Origin: Maribacter polysaccharolyticus
GTDB lineage: Bacteria > Bacteroidota > Bacteroidia > Flavobacteriales > Flavobacteriaceae
Direction of reading: 5' to 3'
NCBI RefSeq assembly: GCF_028882255.1
Contig: NZ_JARBUY010000002.1
Coordinates: 12,342 to 76,341, forward strand
Length of the DNA stretch: 64,000 nucleotides
Shown in pieces: positions 18,827 through 28,348 of the stretch. The position numbers and the translations under genes were made by a program. Below the pieces are notes generated by a model. The model did not search any database and had not been told where the DNA came from. It was given only the letters and a program-made list of their open reading frames with translations. Numbering within the stretch: position 1 is the first letter of the stretch; the number at the start of each line of letters is the position of its first letter.

Positions 18827-18858
18827 AAAATCCCCATTGCCAAGGCAATGGGGATTTT
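18827..18858 (-). terminator. Terminator of pckA
   Basis: AAAATCCCCATTGCC (18827-18841) and GGCAATGGGGATTTT (18844-18858) form a perfect 15-bp inverted repeat with almost no spacer. On the minus strand it is followed by TTTTCTTTTTTT-type sequence, so it suits pckA; it may also stop the convergent plus-strand gene. Confidence 0.9.
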
Positions 18859-18882
18859 AGTGTAAAAGGGTATTGGTTAGGG

Positions 18883-20469
18883 TTATAGTGCAACTCCGGC
18901 TTTTGGGCCTGCAGCTATAATCTCCGGATTTGTATTCGCTTCGAATTGCTTGAAGTTCTCATTGAAAAGGTTGATCAATTTCAATTTGGTGGCTTCATAC
19001 TTTTCTTTGTCTTCCCAAGTATTTCTTGGAATCAATACCTCAGAGGGTACACCTGGACAACTAGTAGGGATCTGGAATCCAAAGGCTTCATCCGTCACGA
19101 ATTCGACATTATCAAAATCGTGGTGGTGTATGGCATCTACCATGGCTCTGGTATATTTCAATTTCATTCTGGATCCACTACCGGTCCAACCTGTATTGAT
19201 CAACCAAGCTGTTGCTTTGTGTGTTTTGATCTTTTCTGCCAATAATTCCGCATATTTGTTAGGGTGCCACATCATAAAGGCAGCTCCGAAACATGCACTG
19301 AAGTTTGGAGTAGGTTCGGTAATACCCATCTCAGTACCTGCCATCTTAGCGGTATAACCTGAGATAAAGTGGTAACTGGCTTGCTCAGGGGTAAGTTTAC
19401 TTACCGGAGGCAATACACCAAAAGCGTCACAAGTAAGGAAGATGACATTTTCAGGGTGTCCGGCAACACAAGGGATCTGTACATTTTCAATGTAATTGAT
19501 AGGATATGAGGCCCTGGTGTTTTCAGTGATGGAAGTGTCTGTGTAATCAACCGTTCTGGTTTCTTTGTCATAAACCACATTTTCCAAGACCGTACCAAAT
19601 TTAATGGCATTGTAAATGTCCGGTTCTTTTTCGGCGGATAAATCGATTGCTTTGGCATAACATCCACCTTCAATGTTGAAGGTACCTTGGTCAGTCCAGC
19701 AATGTTCGTCATCTCCGATCAATCTACGTTTTGGATCTGCACTTAAGGTGGTCTTACCTGTACCTGAAAGACCGAATAGGATGGTTACATCGTCTTTTTC
19801 GCCAACGTTGGCAGAGCAGTGCATGGGTAATACATCCTGTAAAGGCATTAAGTAATTCATTACAGAGAAAATACCTTTCTTCATTTCACCTGCATACTCA
19901 GTACCCAAAATAACGATCTCTTTACGTTCCAAATTCAAATCAACACTTGTCTTGGAAGTCATTTCGGAAGTGTAGCGGTTCGCTGGGAACTGTCCCGCGT
20001 TGAAAATAACGTAATCGGGCTCTCCGAAATTGGCCAATTCTTCTTCTGTGGGCATGATCAACATGTTCTGCATGAACAATGCGTGGTAAGCCCTTGTACA
20101 AACGATTCGGGTTTTGATTCTATAGTTAGGGTCCCATCCGGCAAATGCGTCGACAACGTAAAGGTGTTCACGGGTATTCAAGTAATCGAGGGCCCTTTCG
20201 TGGTTGACCATGAAAGTGTGCTCATCCAATCCCATATTGATATCACCCCAATCAATGTTCTTTTCAGAATCGGGATGACGCACTATTCTTTTGTCTTTGG
20301 GACTACGTCCTGTTTTTTCTCCTGAATAGGTCATTAATGCCCCTACGTCGGAAATAGCAGTTCCTTTTTCTAAACGAAGGCCAAGTTCATATAAAACAGG
20401 AACGCTGCTGTTCCTATAGATTTTCTCGGTATCAATACCGTACTTTTTTAGATCAAATGTTTTCGACAT
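18883..20469 (-). CDS. pckA: Phosphoenolpyruvate carboxykinase (ATP)
   Basis: PEPCK converts oxaloacetate plus ATP to phosphoenolpyruvate, the entry step of gluconeogenesis. The 528-residue protein is of the ATP type: kinase P-loop [14 protein letters not shown], metal-binding segment [10 protein letters not shown], substrate loop [15 protein letters not shown], and [13 protein letters not shown]. It is monocistronic on the minus strand, with its own terminator. maeB, 5 kb away, catalyses the opposing malate-pyruvate side of the same node. A weak -7-like box (AAACTTTG on the minus strand) lies about 70 bp upstream. Confidence 0.98.
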   Translation of the reverse strand: MSKTFDLKKYGIDTEKIYRNSSVPVLYELGLRLEKGTAISDVGALMTYSGEKTGRSPKDKRIVRHPDSEKNIDWGDINMGLDEHTFMVNHERALDYLNTREHLYVVDAFAGWDPNYRIKTRIVCTRAYHALFMQNMLIMPTEEELANFGEPDYVIFNAGQFPANRYTSEMTSKTSVDLNLERKEIVILGTEYAGEMKKGIFSVMNYLMPLQDVLPMHCSANVGEKDDVTILFGLSGTGKTTLSADPKRRLIGDDEHCWTDQGTFNIEGGCYAKAIDLSAEKEPDIYNAIKFGTVLENVVYDKETRTVDYTDTSITENTRASYPINYIENVQIPCVAGHPENVIFLTCDAFGVLPPVSKLTPEQASYHFISGYTAKMAGTEMGITEPTPNFSACFGAAFMMWHPNKYAELLAEKIKTHKATAWLINTGWTGSGSRMKLKYTRAMVDAIHHHDFDNVEFVTDEAFGFQIPTSCPGVPSEVLIPRNTWEDKEKYEATKLKLINLFNENFKQFEANTNPEIIAAGPKAGVAL

Positions 20470-20652
20470 TGTTTTCTGCTTTTAAATGGTTGTTAACTTA
20501 TTTATGTTTTGATAAATCCTTTAATTAATTACCTACAAAGTTTGATATTTATCATCGGTTAAAAGATGACAATTGTCATGATTCCTACAAGTTAATCAAC
20601 TATTACGATATAGTTGGTTAACTTAATGTCAAATTTAACATTTGATTTTCAT
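20470..20652. other. Divergent pckA/ruvB intergenic region
   Basis: AT-rich, about 180 bp. It must hold the pckA promoter (minus strand) and upstream elements for ruvB. TTTGATATTTATCATCGGTT includes a loose dyad (GATATTTATC), but I cannot assign an operator. Confidence 0.45.
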
Positions 20653-20660
20653 TATCTTTG
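20653..20660 (+). promoter_or_regulatory. -7 box immediately before ruvB
   Basis: TATCTTTG matches TAnnTTTG perfectly. It ends only 7 bp before the chosen ruvB ATG, so a transcript starting at the usual distance would have almost no leader. No clear -33 TTG lies at 17-21 bp. Confidence 0.45.
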
Positions 20661-20667
20661 TTTCTAT

Positions 20668-21690
20668 ATGAATGAGTATTTGGATCCAACAACAGGCAAC
20701 TTTTCCCCTGAAGAAATTGATATAGATAGAGCGCTGCGACCGGTTACTTTTGATGACTTTACGGGCCAAGAACAAGTGCTCGAAAATCTAAAGGTTTTTG
20801 TGGAGGCTGCCAACCAAAGGGAGGAGGCACTCGACCATACGTTGTTTCACGGTCCCCCTGGTCTGGGTAAGACGACATTGGCACATATATTGGCCAATGA
20901 ATTGGGGGTTGGTATCAAGATCACTTCAGGGCCGGTTCTTGATAAACCCGGTGACTTGGCGGGCCTTTTGACCAACCTTTCGGAAAGGGATGTGCTGTTT
21001 ATCGATGAGATCCATAGGCTTAGTCCCATCGTGGAAGAATACTTGTATTCCGCCATGGAGGATTATAAGATCGATATCATGATCGAGACCGGGCCCAATG
21101 CCCGTTCGGTACAGATCAATTTAAATCCGTTTACCCTTATCGGTGCGACGACCCGTTCGGGCCTTTTAACGGCTCCCATGAGGGCGCGTTTCGGTATTCA
21201 AAGTAGATTGCAATATTATTCCACCGAATTGTTGTCAACGATTGTTGAGCGTAGCGCCGAGATTTTGAAAGTGCCCATTTCACAGGAGGCGGCAATCGAA
21301 ATAGCCGGGCGAAGTAGGGGAACACCGAGGATTTGTAATGCGTTGTTACGAAGGGTTCGTGATTTTGCGCAGATAAAAGGAAATGGCCGCATAGATATCG
21401 AAATATCACGATACGGCTTAAAAGCCCTGAATGTGGATGCCCATGGACTGGATGAAATGGACAATAAGATCTTGACGACCATAATCGATAAGTTCAAGGG
21501 AGGCCCTGTAGGGATTACCACTTTGGCCACTGCGGTATCTGAAAGTGCCGAGACCATCGAGGAGGTCTATGAGCCTTTTTTGATCCAGCAAGGGTTTATC
21601 ATGCGTACGCCCAGGGGGCGGGAAGTAACGGAACTTGCCTACAAGCATTTGGGGAGGATCAAGGGAGGAACACAGCCAGGGCTGTTTTAA
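20668..21690 (+). CDS. ruvB: Holliday junction branch migration ATPase RuvB
   Basis: RuvB is the hexameric AAA+ motor that drives branch migration with RuvA. The 340-residue product has Walker [13 protein letters not shown], Walker [10 protein letters not shown], sensor 1 [18 protein letters not shown] and the C-terminal winged helix ([22 protein letters not shown]). ATG 20668 ([10 protein letters not shown]) matches the usual family start; the longer frame from 20614 would read through the -7 box. Its partner ruvA lies 6 kb downstream, separated by the P450-maeB genes. Confidence 0.97.
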   Translation: MNEYLDPTTGNFSPEEIDIDRALRPVTFDDFTGQEQVLENLKVFVEAANQREEALDHTLFHGPPGLGKTTLAHILANELGVGIKITSGPVLDKPGDLAGLLTNLSERDVLFIDEIHRLSPIVEEYLYSAMEDYKIDIMIETGPNARSVQINLNPFTLIGATTRSGLLTAPMRARFGIQSRLQYYSTELLSTIVERSAEILKVPISQEAAIEIAGRSRGTPRICNALLRRVRDFAQIKGNGRIDIEISRYGLKALNVDAHGLDEMDNKILTTIIDKFKGGPVGITTLATAVSESAETIEEVYEPFLIQQGFIMRTPRGREVTELAYKHLGRIKGGTQPGLF

Positions 21691-21982
21691 TTTAATGCCG
21701 GGCAAGGTCTAGGTCCAATGCCAGGTAGCTATTATCCAAATTAGTTTAGGGGTCAATAGGTTGTGATGCTTCAAATGGTATAGGAATCTTGGGATGCTGT
21801 ATTTTGCGGTGTGCAATGGTAATCCTTTAGGTCTTCGACATACACCGCCTTACTTGTGGATTATTTTCTGTGGAAAAGCTTGTCAATAAATAGCTTTGAA
21901 AGGAGGGAAAATGAAATGCACCCTTTTGGAACATGAAACTTTTCAACCTAAAGAAGCCATTTAAAACGGATGTAAAGGAACG
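21691..21982. other. Gap between ruvB and the P450 gene
   Basis: About 290 bp with no reading frame carrying recognisable features. I see no clear terminator for ruvB and no perfect -7 box for the P450 gene. Confidence 0.5.
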
Positions 21983-23308
21983 ATGGATAATTTACCCACT
22001 ATTTCACGATTTGAGGTGTTTAAGTATCGAAATCAAATACTTAAGAACCCCTTACCCTTCCATCATAGGAATTTTCAAAAATTCGGGGATATTTTCAAAG
22101 TGCATATTGGCTTTCGAAAGTCGATCGTCTTCACTCGCAACCCGAAGCACATTAGGCAGGTGCTACAGACACAGCATAAGAAGTACCATAAATCCCCCTT
22201 ACAGACGGTGGACCTTGCCAAGTACATCGGGCATGGTATCCTAACCTCCAATGGGGAGCATTGGCGTACCCATAGGAGAATGGTGCAACCCGCATTCCAT
22301 AAAAAGAAGCTTGAGGGGCTTCTGGGAATGATGCGCCTGGCCATCCGAAGTGAACTAAAAAGAATCAATCCCAACGTCGAGGAAGATGTCTATCCCTTAA
22401 TGGGGGATTTGGCCTTTCAAGTGGTCGCAAAATCCCTTTTTAGCCGAAGTGATATACAGGAGGATATGGCCAAACTCCAAGAAATCACTGAGGCCAACCA
22501 AAAAATGCTGATCAAGGAAATGCGCCAACCTTATCTAAAATGGTGGTTTGGGTTAAGGGGGCAAATCAAGCAGCACATCAAGCTGTCCCAAGTTGCCCGT
22601 GACCTACTGAATACCATAATTGAAGCGCGTATAGGTTCAGGGGAGGAAAAAGATGATTTGTTGGATATGTTGCTACAGGCAAGGTATGAAGACGGTTCGC
22701 CCATGTCCCGTAGACAACTGATAGACGAAGTATTGATTTTGTTCACTGCAGGGCACGAGACCACGGCCAATGCCCTAAGTTTTACGTTGTTCTTGTTGGC
22801 AAAACACAAAAAGATACAGGAGAGGGTCTTTAAGGAAGTGTCGCAAGTTGAATGGGCCAGTGATGATATCCTGCAGCACATTACACAACTGAAGTATACC
22901 AAGCAATGTATCGAGGAAGCGATGCGACTGTATCCCCCGGTGTATATCATTGATCGCATGGCCATTGAAGATGATTCCTTGGGGGAAATTGAAATACCAA
23001 AAAACACCTTGATATTACTATCGATTTACGAACTGCATAGGTACAGCGGTTTTTGGGATTCCCCGGGGGATTTTAATCCGGATCGATTTAAAGAGGATAA
23101 CACAAAAAACCTTCAGGAGTATTATTACCCTTTCGGAGCGGGTCCTAGAATGTGTGTGGGGAATAATTTTGCGATGTACGAGATGGTCATGACCATTGCT
23201 GAGATCATTAAAAAGTATTCCTTGAAAACCAGTATAAACGCCGTTGAGATCAATCCCTTGATTTCATTGAAACCGAAAGCGGTACCCTTGCGATTTGTAA
23301 CGCGCTGA
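21983..23308 (+). CDS. Cytochrome P450
   Basis: A haem-thiolate monooxygenase of 441 residues. Core signatures are intact: I-helix oxygen-binding AGHETTA (near 255), K-helix ExxR as EEAMRLYPP, and the haem loop FGAGPRMCVGNNFA with the axial Cys at residue 391. There is no N-terminal membrane anchor, so it is soluble. The overall pattern resembles bacterial proteins close to the CYP4-like/CYP102-type fatty-acid hydroxylase group, but the substrate cannot be read from sequence. No ferredoxin or reductase gene is adjacent, so its redox partner is elsewhere. Confidence 0.93.
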   Translation: MDNLPTISRFEVFKYRNQILKNPLPFHHRNFQKFGDIFKVHIGFRKSIVFTRNPKHIRQVLQTQHKKYHKSPLQTVDLAKYIGHGILTSNGEHWRTHRRMVQPAFHKKKLEGLLGMMRLAIRSELKRINPNVEEDVYPLMGDLAFQVVAKSLFSRSDIQEDMAKLQEITEANQKMLIKEMRQPYLKWWFGLRGQIKQHIKLSQVARDLLNTIIEARIGSGEEKDDLLDMLLQARYEDGSPMSRRQLIDEVLILFTAGHETTANALSFTLFLLAKHKKIQERVFKEVSQVEWASDDILQHITQLKYTKQCIEEAMRLYPPVYIIDRMAIEDDSLGEIEIPKNTLILLSIYELHRYSGFWDSPGDFNPDRFKEDNTKNLQEYYYPFGAGPRMCVGNNFAMYEMVMTIAEIIKKYSLKTSINAVEINPLISLKPKAVPLRFVTR

Positions 23309-23533
23309 TTTCGGGGGTTGCCCCTTTACTGCTTATCTCCCGCCCATAAAAACATCATGGGTAGCCGTTTTTACTTTTGGCTTATCCCTTCTTCACTTAA
23401 GGGGTGCCTTGGTAAGATGCAGGGATGAACCTTAGCTTACCAGTTATACAAATATCGACCCGAATGATACAAAACCGGGGGTATCGTTCGGGAATTCTGG
23501 GTAAATTGAAAGATAACCATTAAAACAGGCGAT

Positions 23534-24109
23534 ATGAAGTCAACAGTTTATGGGGTACTAGTATCCCTTATCATGCTGGTAACTGCATGTGGTGAAAAGA
23601 AACCTACGGAAGCAGTTGCCGAAGAAATTCCTAAGTTGGAAACCGATATCGTGGAACATGGGGAATATTTGGTGAATATTTTGGGCTGCACGGATTGCCA
23701 TACCCCAAAGAAGATGACCGAGCAGGGACCGGTTCCCGATATGGACAAGTATTTGATGGGATTCGATGCGTCCCGGCCTTTGCCTCCTATTCCCGAAAAT
23801 GTTCCTTTGGGGCCATGGATCCTCTTTAGCGGGGAACTTACGGCGGCCGTAGGCCCATGGGGCACATCCTATTCCGGTAATCTTACGCCACATGAAACAG
23901 GGATAGGTACATGGAGTTTGGAGCAGTTCAAAAAAGCGTTAAGGGAAGCAAAGTTCAAGGGCTTGGATAATAGCAGGCCCATAATGCCACCTATGCCGCA
24001 GCATTATGCCTATTTGACCGATGAGGATATCGAAGCCGTTTTTGAATATTTGAAAACGATACCTCCCATAGAAAATCGGGTTCCGGCCTATGAACCTCCA
24101 ACTTCGTAG
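23534..24109 (+). CDS. Lipoprotein cytochrome c, monohaem
   Basis: A 191-residue protein with a lipoprotein signal (MKSTVYGVLVSLIMLVTAC, lipobox Cys19) and one haem motif CTDCH near residue 52. PIMPPMPQHYAYLTDEDIEAVFEYLKTIPP near the C terminus supplies the distal Met and the final helix of a class I cytochrome c. The spacing and sequence resemble the haem c domains of alcohol or aldehyde dehydrogenase cytochrome subunits. It follows the P450 gene by 225 bp on the same strand; a functional link is not shown. Likely a periplasmic electron carrier. Confidence 0.85.
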   Translation: MKSTVYGVLVSLIMLVTACGEKKPTEAVAEEIPKLETDIVEHGEYLVNILGCTDCHTPKKMTEQGPVPDMDKYLMGFDASRPLPPIPENVPLGPWILFSGELTAAVGPWGTSYSGNLTPHETGIGTWSLEQFKKALREAKFKGLDNSRPIMPPMPQHYAYLTDEDIEAVFEYLKTIPPIENRVPAYEPPTS

Positions 24110-24149
24110 GGCTCTTCCCTGAAAAATATTTTTCGCTTACCTTCGAAGC

Positions 24150-25070
24150 ATGGGTTCAAAAAACTATGCGCAGTTGATCAAAACCGAAGCCAAACGCCTC
24201 GGTTTTTTGTCGTGTGGTATTTCAAAGGCTGCTTTTTTGGAAAATGAAGCACCCCGACTCGAAAAATGGTTGGATAAGAATATGCATGGCGAAATGCATT
24301 ATATGGCGAACCATTTCGATAAGCGTTTGGATCCTACCAAATTGGTCGAAGGCTCAAAATCGGTCATTTCCTTATTGTGGAATTACTATCCCGAAAACCA
24401 ACAGAACAGGGATACCTATAAAGTGTCGAAATATGCTTACGGACAGGATTACCATCATGTCCTCAAATCCAAGCTTAGGGAGCTGCAGGAATTTATGACC
24501 GAAGAAATCGGGGAGGTCCATGGGCGTGCTTTCGTAGATTCCGCTCCGGTCCTCGATAAGGCTTGGGCGGCAAAGAGCGGGTTGGGCTGGATTGGGAAGC
24601 ACAGTAATCTGTTGACCCAAAAAACGGGCTCGTTTTATTTTATCGCCGAATTGATTGTCGACCTGGAGATGGATTATGACCATCCCGTGACCGATCATTG
24701 CGGGTCGTGTACGGCCTGTTTGGACGCTTGTCCCACCCAAGCCATCGTTGAACCCCATGTGGTTGATGGCAGTAAATGTATTTCCTATTTTACCATTGAG
24801 TTGAAAGATGAAATCCCTGCGACATTCAAAGGGCAGTTCAATGATTGGATGTTCGGTTGTGACGTTTGTCAGGATGTTTGTCCGTGGAACCGATTTTCAA
24901 AGGCACATAAGGAGCCCCTTTTTAACCCCCATCCCGAATTGTTGTCCTTTAGTAAAAAGGATTGGGAAGAAATTACCGAAGAAGTATTTCAGAAGATCTT
25001 TAAAAAATCTGCCGTGAAACGGACCAAATTTTCCGGTTTGAAACGGAACATCGATTTTTTGAAAAAATAA
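24150..25070 (+). CDS. queG: Epoxyqueuosine reductase QueG
   Basis: QueG performs the last step of queuosine synthesis, reducing epoxyqueuosine in tRNA with cobalamin and two 4Fe-4S clusters. The 306-residue protein has the DUF1730 region, the catalytic/cobalamin segment around [24 protein letters not shown], and cluster motifs [13 protein letters not shown] and [10 protein letters not shown]. The C terminus ([13 protein letters not shown]) is typical of the short flavobacterial form. It is flanked by unrelated genes. Confidence 0.95.
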   Translation: MGSKNYAQLIKTEAKRLGFLSCGISKAAFLENEAPRLEKWLDKNMHGEMHYMANHFDKRLDPTKLVEGSKSVISLLWNYYPENQQNRDTYKVSKYAYGQDYHHVLKSKLRELQEFMTEEIGEVHGRAFVDSAPVLDKAWAAKSGLGWIGKHSNLLTQKTGSFYFIAELIVDLEMDYDHPVTDHCGSCTACLDACPTQAIVEPHVVDGSKCISYFTIELKDEIPATFKGQFNDWMFGCDVCQDVCPWNRFSKAHKEPLFNPHPELLSFSKKDWEEITEEVFQKIFKKSAVKRTKFSGLKRNIDFLKK

Positions 25071-25075
25071 CATGG

Positions 25076-25096
25076 CCCGACCCATGGGCGGGTTTT
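25076..25096 (+). terminator. Weak hairpin after queG
   Basis: CCCG (25076-25079) can pair with CGGG (25089-25092), followed by TTTT, immediately after the stop codon. The stem is short, so this is tentative. Confidence 0.3.
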
Positions 25097-25298
25097 GACG
25101 GACTGGGTTTTTATGTAAAGGATATCTGCATCGTAAGATCGTTCGACAACAAAATACCTTTTGTGCGATTTTAGATTCACGACTTGGCATGGGCTTCATA
25201 AAGGGCCGATAATTGTTGTCACAAGACTTAAGCAAGGGATAAGTTGTTATTTCATTAACATTTGGGCAGAGAACTTATTTATTTCCATAATTTACCTT

Positions 25299-25306
25299 TA
25301 AATTTG
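25299..25306 (+). promoter_or_regulatory. -7 box of maeB
   Basis: TAAATTTG, a perfect TAnnTTTG match, 18 bp before the maeB ATG. No exact TTG is present at the expected -33 position. Confidence 0.45.
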
Positions 25307-25324
25307 ACCTCCAATTAATATACC

Positions 25325-27616
25325 ATGTCCGAAAAAAAGCAAAAGAGCGAGGCATTGAACTACCACGCCAAGCCACAACCTGGAAAAATAAAAATAATAC
25401 CTTCGAAAAGCTACTCCAGTCAACGCGATTTGGCGCTGGCTTATTCCCCAGGCGTCGCGGAACCTTGTCTCGAAATCGCCAAAAATGTCGATGATGTGTA
25501 CAAATACACCTCCAAGGGCAATTTGGTGGCGATCATTTCCAACGGAACCGCAGTTTTGGGATTGGGAAATATTGGGCCGGAAGCTTCTAAGCCGGTCATG
25601 GAAGGAAAAAGCTTGTTGTTTAAGATTTTTGCGGATATCGATGGTATCGATATCGAATTGGATACTACCGATGTGGAAAAGTTCATTGAAACCGTAAAGA
25701 TCATTGCCCCGACCTTTGGGGGGATAAACCTAGAGGACATAAAAGCGCCGGAGGCTTTTGAAATAGAAAGGCGTTTAAAAGAGGAGCTGGATATTCCCGT
25801 AATGCACGATGATCAACATGGGACGGCCATTATTTCCTCTGCAGCCTTATTGAATGCCTTGACCATCACCAAAAAGAAGATTGAGGAGGTGCGGATCGTC
25901 ATCAGTGGGGCAGGGGCCGCTGCAGTTTCTTGTACCCGTTTGTATAAGGCTTTTGGGGCCAAATCCGAAAATATCGTCATGTGCGATAGTAAGGGGGTGA
26001 TCCATAAGAACCGTGAGAATATTACCCAAGAGAAACTTGAGTTTGCCACAGATAGGACTGTGGAAACCTTGGCCGAGGCCATGGTAGATGCCGATGTTTT
26101 CATTGGACTCTCCATCGCGAATATTGTGACTCCGGAAATGCTGAAAAGTATGGCCAAGGATCCCATTGTTTTTGCTTTGGCCAATCCCGACCCGGAAATA
26201 TCCTATGAATTGGCTATAAAGACCAGAAAGGATATTATCATGGCTACAGGTAGGTCCGATCATCCCAACCAGGTGAATAACGTATTGGGGTTCCCTTTTA
26301 TATTCAGGGGGGCACTCGATGTGAGGGCCACTAAAATTAATGAGGAAATGAAAATGGCCGCGGTAGTGGCATTGGCGGAACTGACAAAACAGACCGTACC
26401 CGAACAGGTGAATATCGCTTATTCCGAGACCAGACTAGCTTTTGGAAAGGATTACATTATCCCCAAACCTTTCGATCCCCGATTGATTTCTGAAATTCCA
26501 CCGGCAATTGCCAAGGCGGCAATGGATAGTGGGGTGGCCAAAGAGCCGATCAAGGATTGGGAAAAATATAAGGAAAAATTACTGCGTCGCTCCGGTAGCG
26601 ATAATAAATTGGTGCGTTTGGTTCATGAAAGGGCCAAAAGAAACCCGAAAAAAATCGTTTTTGCCGAAGCCGATCATTTGGATGTTTTAAAAGCGGCCCA
26701 AGTGGTTTATGAGGAGAAAATCGCAATTCCTATTTTATTGGGGGATGTGGAAACCATCAAGGAATTAAAGAAAGAACTGGGTTTCAAGGATGATATTACC
26801 ATCATCGACCCCAAGTCCGATAAATCTTTGGAAACCAGAAACCGATATGCCGAAAAATATTGGGAAACCAGCAAAAGAAATGGGGTAACCTTGTATGGTG
26901 CCAAGACCAATTTACGCGAACGTAATTATTACGGCGCCATGATGGTCAATGAGAAAGATGCGGATGGAATGATTTCGGGGTATTCAAGGGCCTATCCAAC
27001 GGTTATTAAACCGATTTTCGAATTGGTCGGTAGGGCTACCGGGGTAAAACGTGCCGCTACGGTGAATATAATGAACACGGAAAAAGGACCGTTGTTTTTG
27101 GCCGACACATCGATCAATATCGATCCGACCGCCGAGGTACTTGCCGAAATAGCCGTAATGACCGCTAACTTGGCGAGGGCATTTGGTTTTGAGCCGGTGA
27201 TTGCCATGCTGTCCTACGCAAATTTTGGATCTTCGTCCCATCCAAATGCCAAAAAGGTGGCCAAAGCGGTAGAGATCTTACATGCCAACCACCCCGATTT
27301 GATTATTGACGGAGAGATACAAACCGATTTTGCCCTTAATATGGAATTGCGCCAAAGCCAATTCCCATTTTCAAAATTAGTGGGTAAAAAGGTCAATACG
27401 TTCATATTCCCTAATTTGGAATCGGCAAATATCACCTATAAATTATTGAAAGAGCTCAACGGAGCCGACTCCATAGGACCGATCATGCTGGGGTTGAAAA
27501 AACCGGTGCATGTGCTGCAACTGGGGGCCGATGTTGATGAAATGGTCAATATGACGGCTGTTGCCGTAATCGATGCCCAAGAAAGGGAAAAGAGAAAACG
27601 CAATAAAATGAAATGA
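25325..27616 (+). CDS. maeB: NADP-dependent malic enzyme fused to a phosphotransacetylase-like domain (MaeB type)
   Basis: MaeB decarboxylates malate to pyruvate with NADP. Residues 1-~425 are the malic enzyme: SPGVAEPC, the catalytic region FGGINLEDIKAPEAFEIERRL, MHDDQHGTAI and the dinucleotide fold VISGAGAAAVSCTRLY. Residues ~430-763 form a phosphotransacetylase-type domain (KIVFAEADHLDVLKAAQ, MVNEKDADGMISGYSRAYP). In characterised MaeB enzymes this domain is regulatory and responds to acetyl-CoA. Total length 763 fits. It sits 255 bp after queG with its own -7 box. Confidence 0.97.
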   Translation: MSEKKQKSEALNYHAKPQPGKIKIIPSKSYSSQRDLALAYSPGVAEPCLEIAKNVDDVYKYTSKGNLVAIISNGTAVLGLGNIGPEASKPVMEGKSLLFKIFADIDGIDIELDTTDVEKFIETVKIIAPTFGGINLEDIKAPEAFEIERRLKEELDIPVMHDDQHGTAIISSAALLNALTITKKKIEEVRIVISGAGAAAVSCTRLYKAFGAKSENIVMCDSKGVIHKNRENITQEKLEFATDRTVETLAEAMVDADVFIGLSIANIVTPEMLKSMAKDPIVFALANPDPEISYELAIKTRKDIIMATGRSDHPNQVNNVLGFPFIFRGALDVRATKINEEMKMAAVVALAELTKQTVPEQVNIAYSETRLAFGKDYIIPKPFDPRLISEIPPAIAKAAMDSGVAKEPIKDWEKYKEKLLRRSGSDNKLVRLVHERAKRNPKKIVFAEADHLDVLKAAQVVYEEKIAIPILLGDVETIKELKKELGFKDDITIIDPKSDKSLETRNRYAEKYWETSKRNGVTLYGAKTNLRERNYYGAMMVNEKDADGMISGYSRAYPTVIKPIFELVGRATGVKRAATVNIMNTEKGPLFLADTSINIDPTAEVLAEIAVMTANLARAFGFEPVIAMLSYANFGSSSHPNAKKVAKAVEILHANHPDLIIDGEIQTDFALNMELRQSQFPFSKLVGKKVNTFIFPNLESANITYKLLKELNGADSIGPIMLGLKKPVHVLQLGADVDEMVNMTAVAVIDAQEREKRKRNKMK

Positions 27617-27623
27617 CCTATAC

Positions 27624-27649
27624 CCCTACCGCCCATAAAGGGGGTAGGG
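27624..27649 (+). terminator. Hairpin after maeB
   Basis: CCCTACC (27624-27630) and GGTAGGG (27643-27649) pair, with further CCC/GGG pairing inside and an ATAAA loop. The following sequence has only TTT, so termination is uncertain. Confidence 0.4.
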
Positions 27650-27761
27650 TTTCCAGGGGTTCATAAGCGATGTATACCACTGAATTACCACAGAACCGAA
27701 AAACCAATATCCCCAAAGCACTTTCCTTCGTGCTTAAACGTGAAGTTGAAACCTTGTTCCC

Positions 27762-28343
27762 ATGATACACCATCTTAACGGAAAATTAGTCGAGAAAAAC
27801 CCTACCCATGTTATCATAGAGTGCGCCGGGGTGGGATATTTCGTGAATATTTCCCTAAACACCTTTTCGAATATTAAGAATCAGGAGAACATAACCTTGT
27901 TCACCCATTTACAGGTACGCGAAGACGCCCATACACTTTTTGGTTTTGCAGAGCAATCCGAACGGGAGATTTTTCGGTTGTTATTATCCGTTTCCGGCAT
28001 CGGGGCGAGTACGGCCAGGACGATGCTTTCCTCATTGTCCCCGATCCAAATAAGGGATGCCATTGCCAATGGGGATGTGGCTACGATTCAGGGTATCAAG
28101 GGGATAGGTGCGAAAACGGCCCAAAGGGTCATTTTGGACCTAAGGGATAAGATTTTAAAGGTGTACGATATTGACGAAGTTTCCATCAATCCGAACAATA
28201 CAAATAAAGAAGAAGCGTTATCAGCATTAGAGGTTCTTGGGTTTGTCCGAAGACAGGCCGAAAAGGTCGTGGACAAGGTAGTAAGCCAAGACCCTTCACT
28301 AAGTGTAGAGAACATTATAAAACACGCACTTAAAAATTTGTAA
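27762..28343 (+). CDS. ruvA: Holliday junction DNA helicase subunit RuvA
   Basis: RuvA binds the Holliday junction and loads RuvB. The 193-residue protein starts MIHHLNGKLVEKNPTHVIIE (OB-fold domain I). It has two helix-hairpin-helix motifs in domain II (SVSGIGASTARTMLS and GIKGIGAKTAQRVILDLRDK) and the C-terminal RuvB-binding domain III (EEALSALEVLGFVRRQAEKVV). Only 5 bp separate it from the sprA start, so the two are probably co-transcribed. Confidence 0.96.
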   Translation: MIHHLNGKLVEKNPTHVIIECAGVGYFVNISLNTFSNIKNQENITLFTHLQVREDAHTLFGFAEQSEREIFRLLLSVSGIGASTARTMLSSLSPIQIRDAIANGDVATIQGIKGIGAKTAQRVILDLRDKILKVYDIDEVSINPNNTNKEEALSALEVLGFVRRQAEKVVDKVVSQDPSLSVENIIKHALKNL

Positions 28344-28348
28344 TAAGG

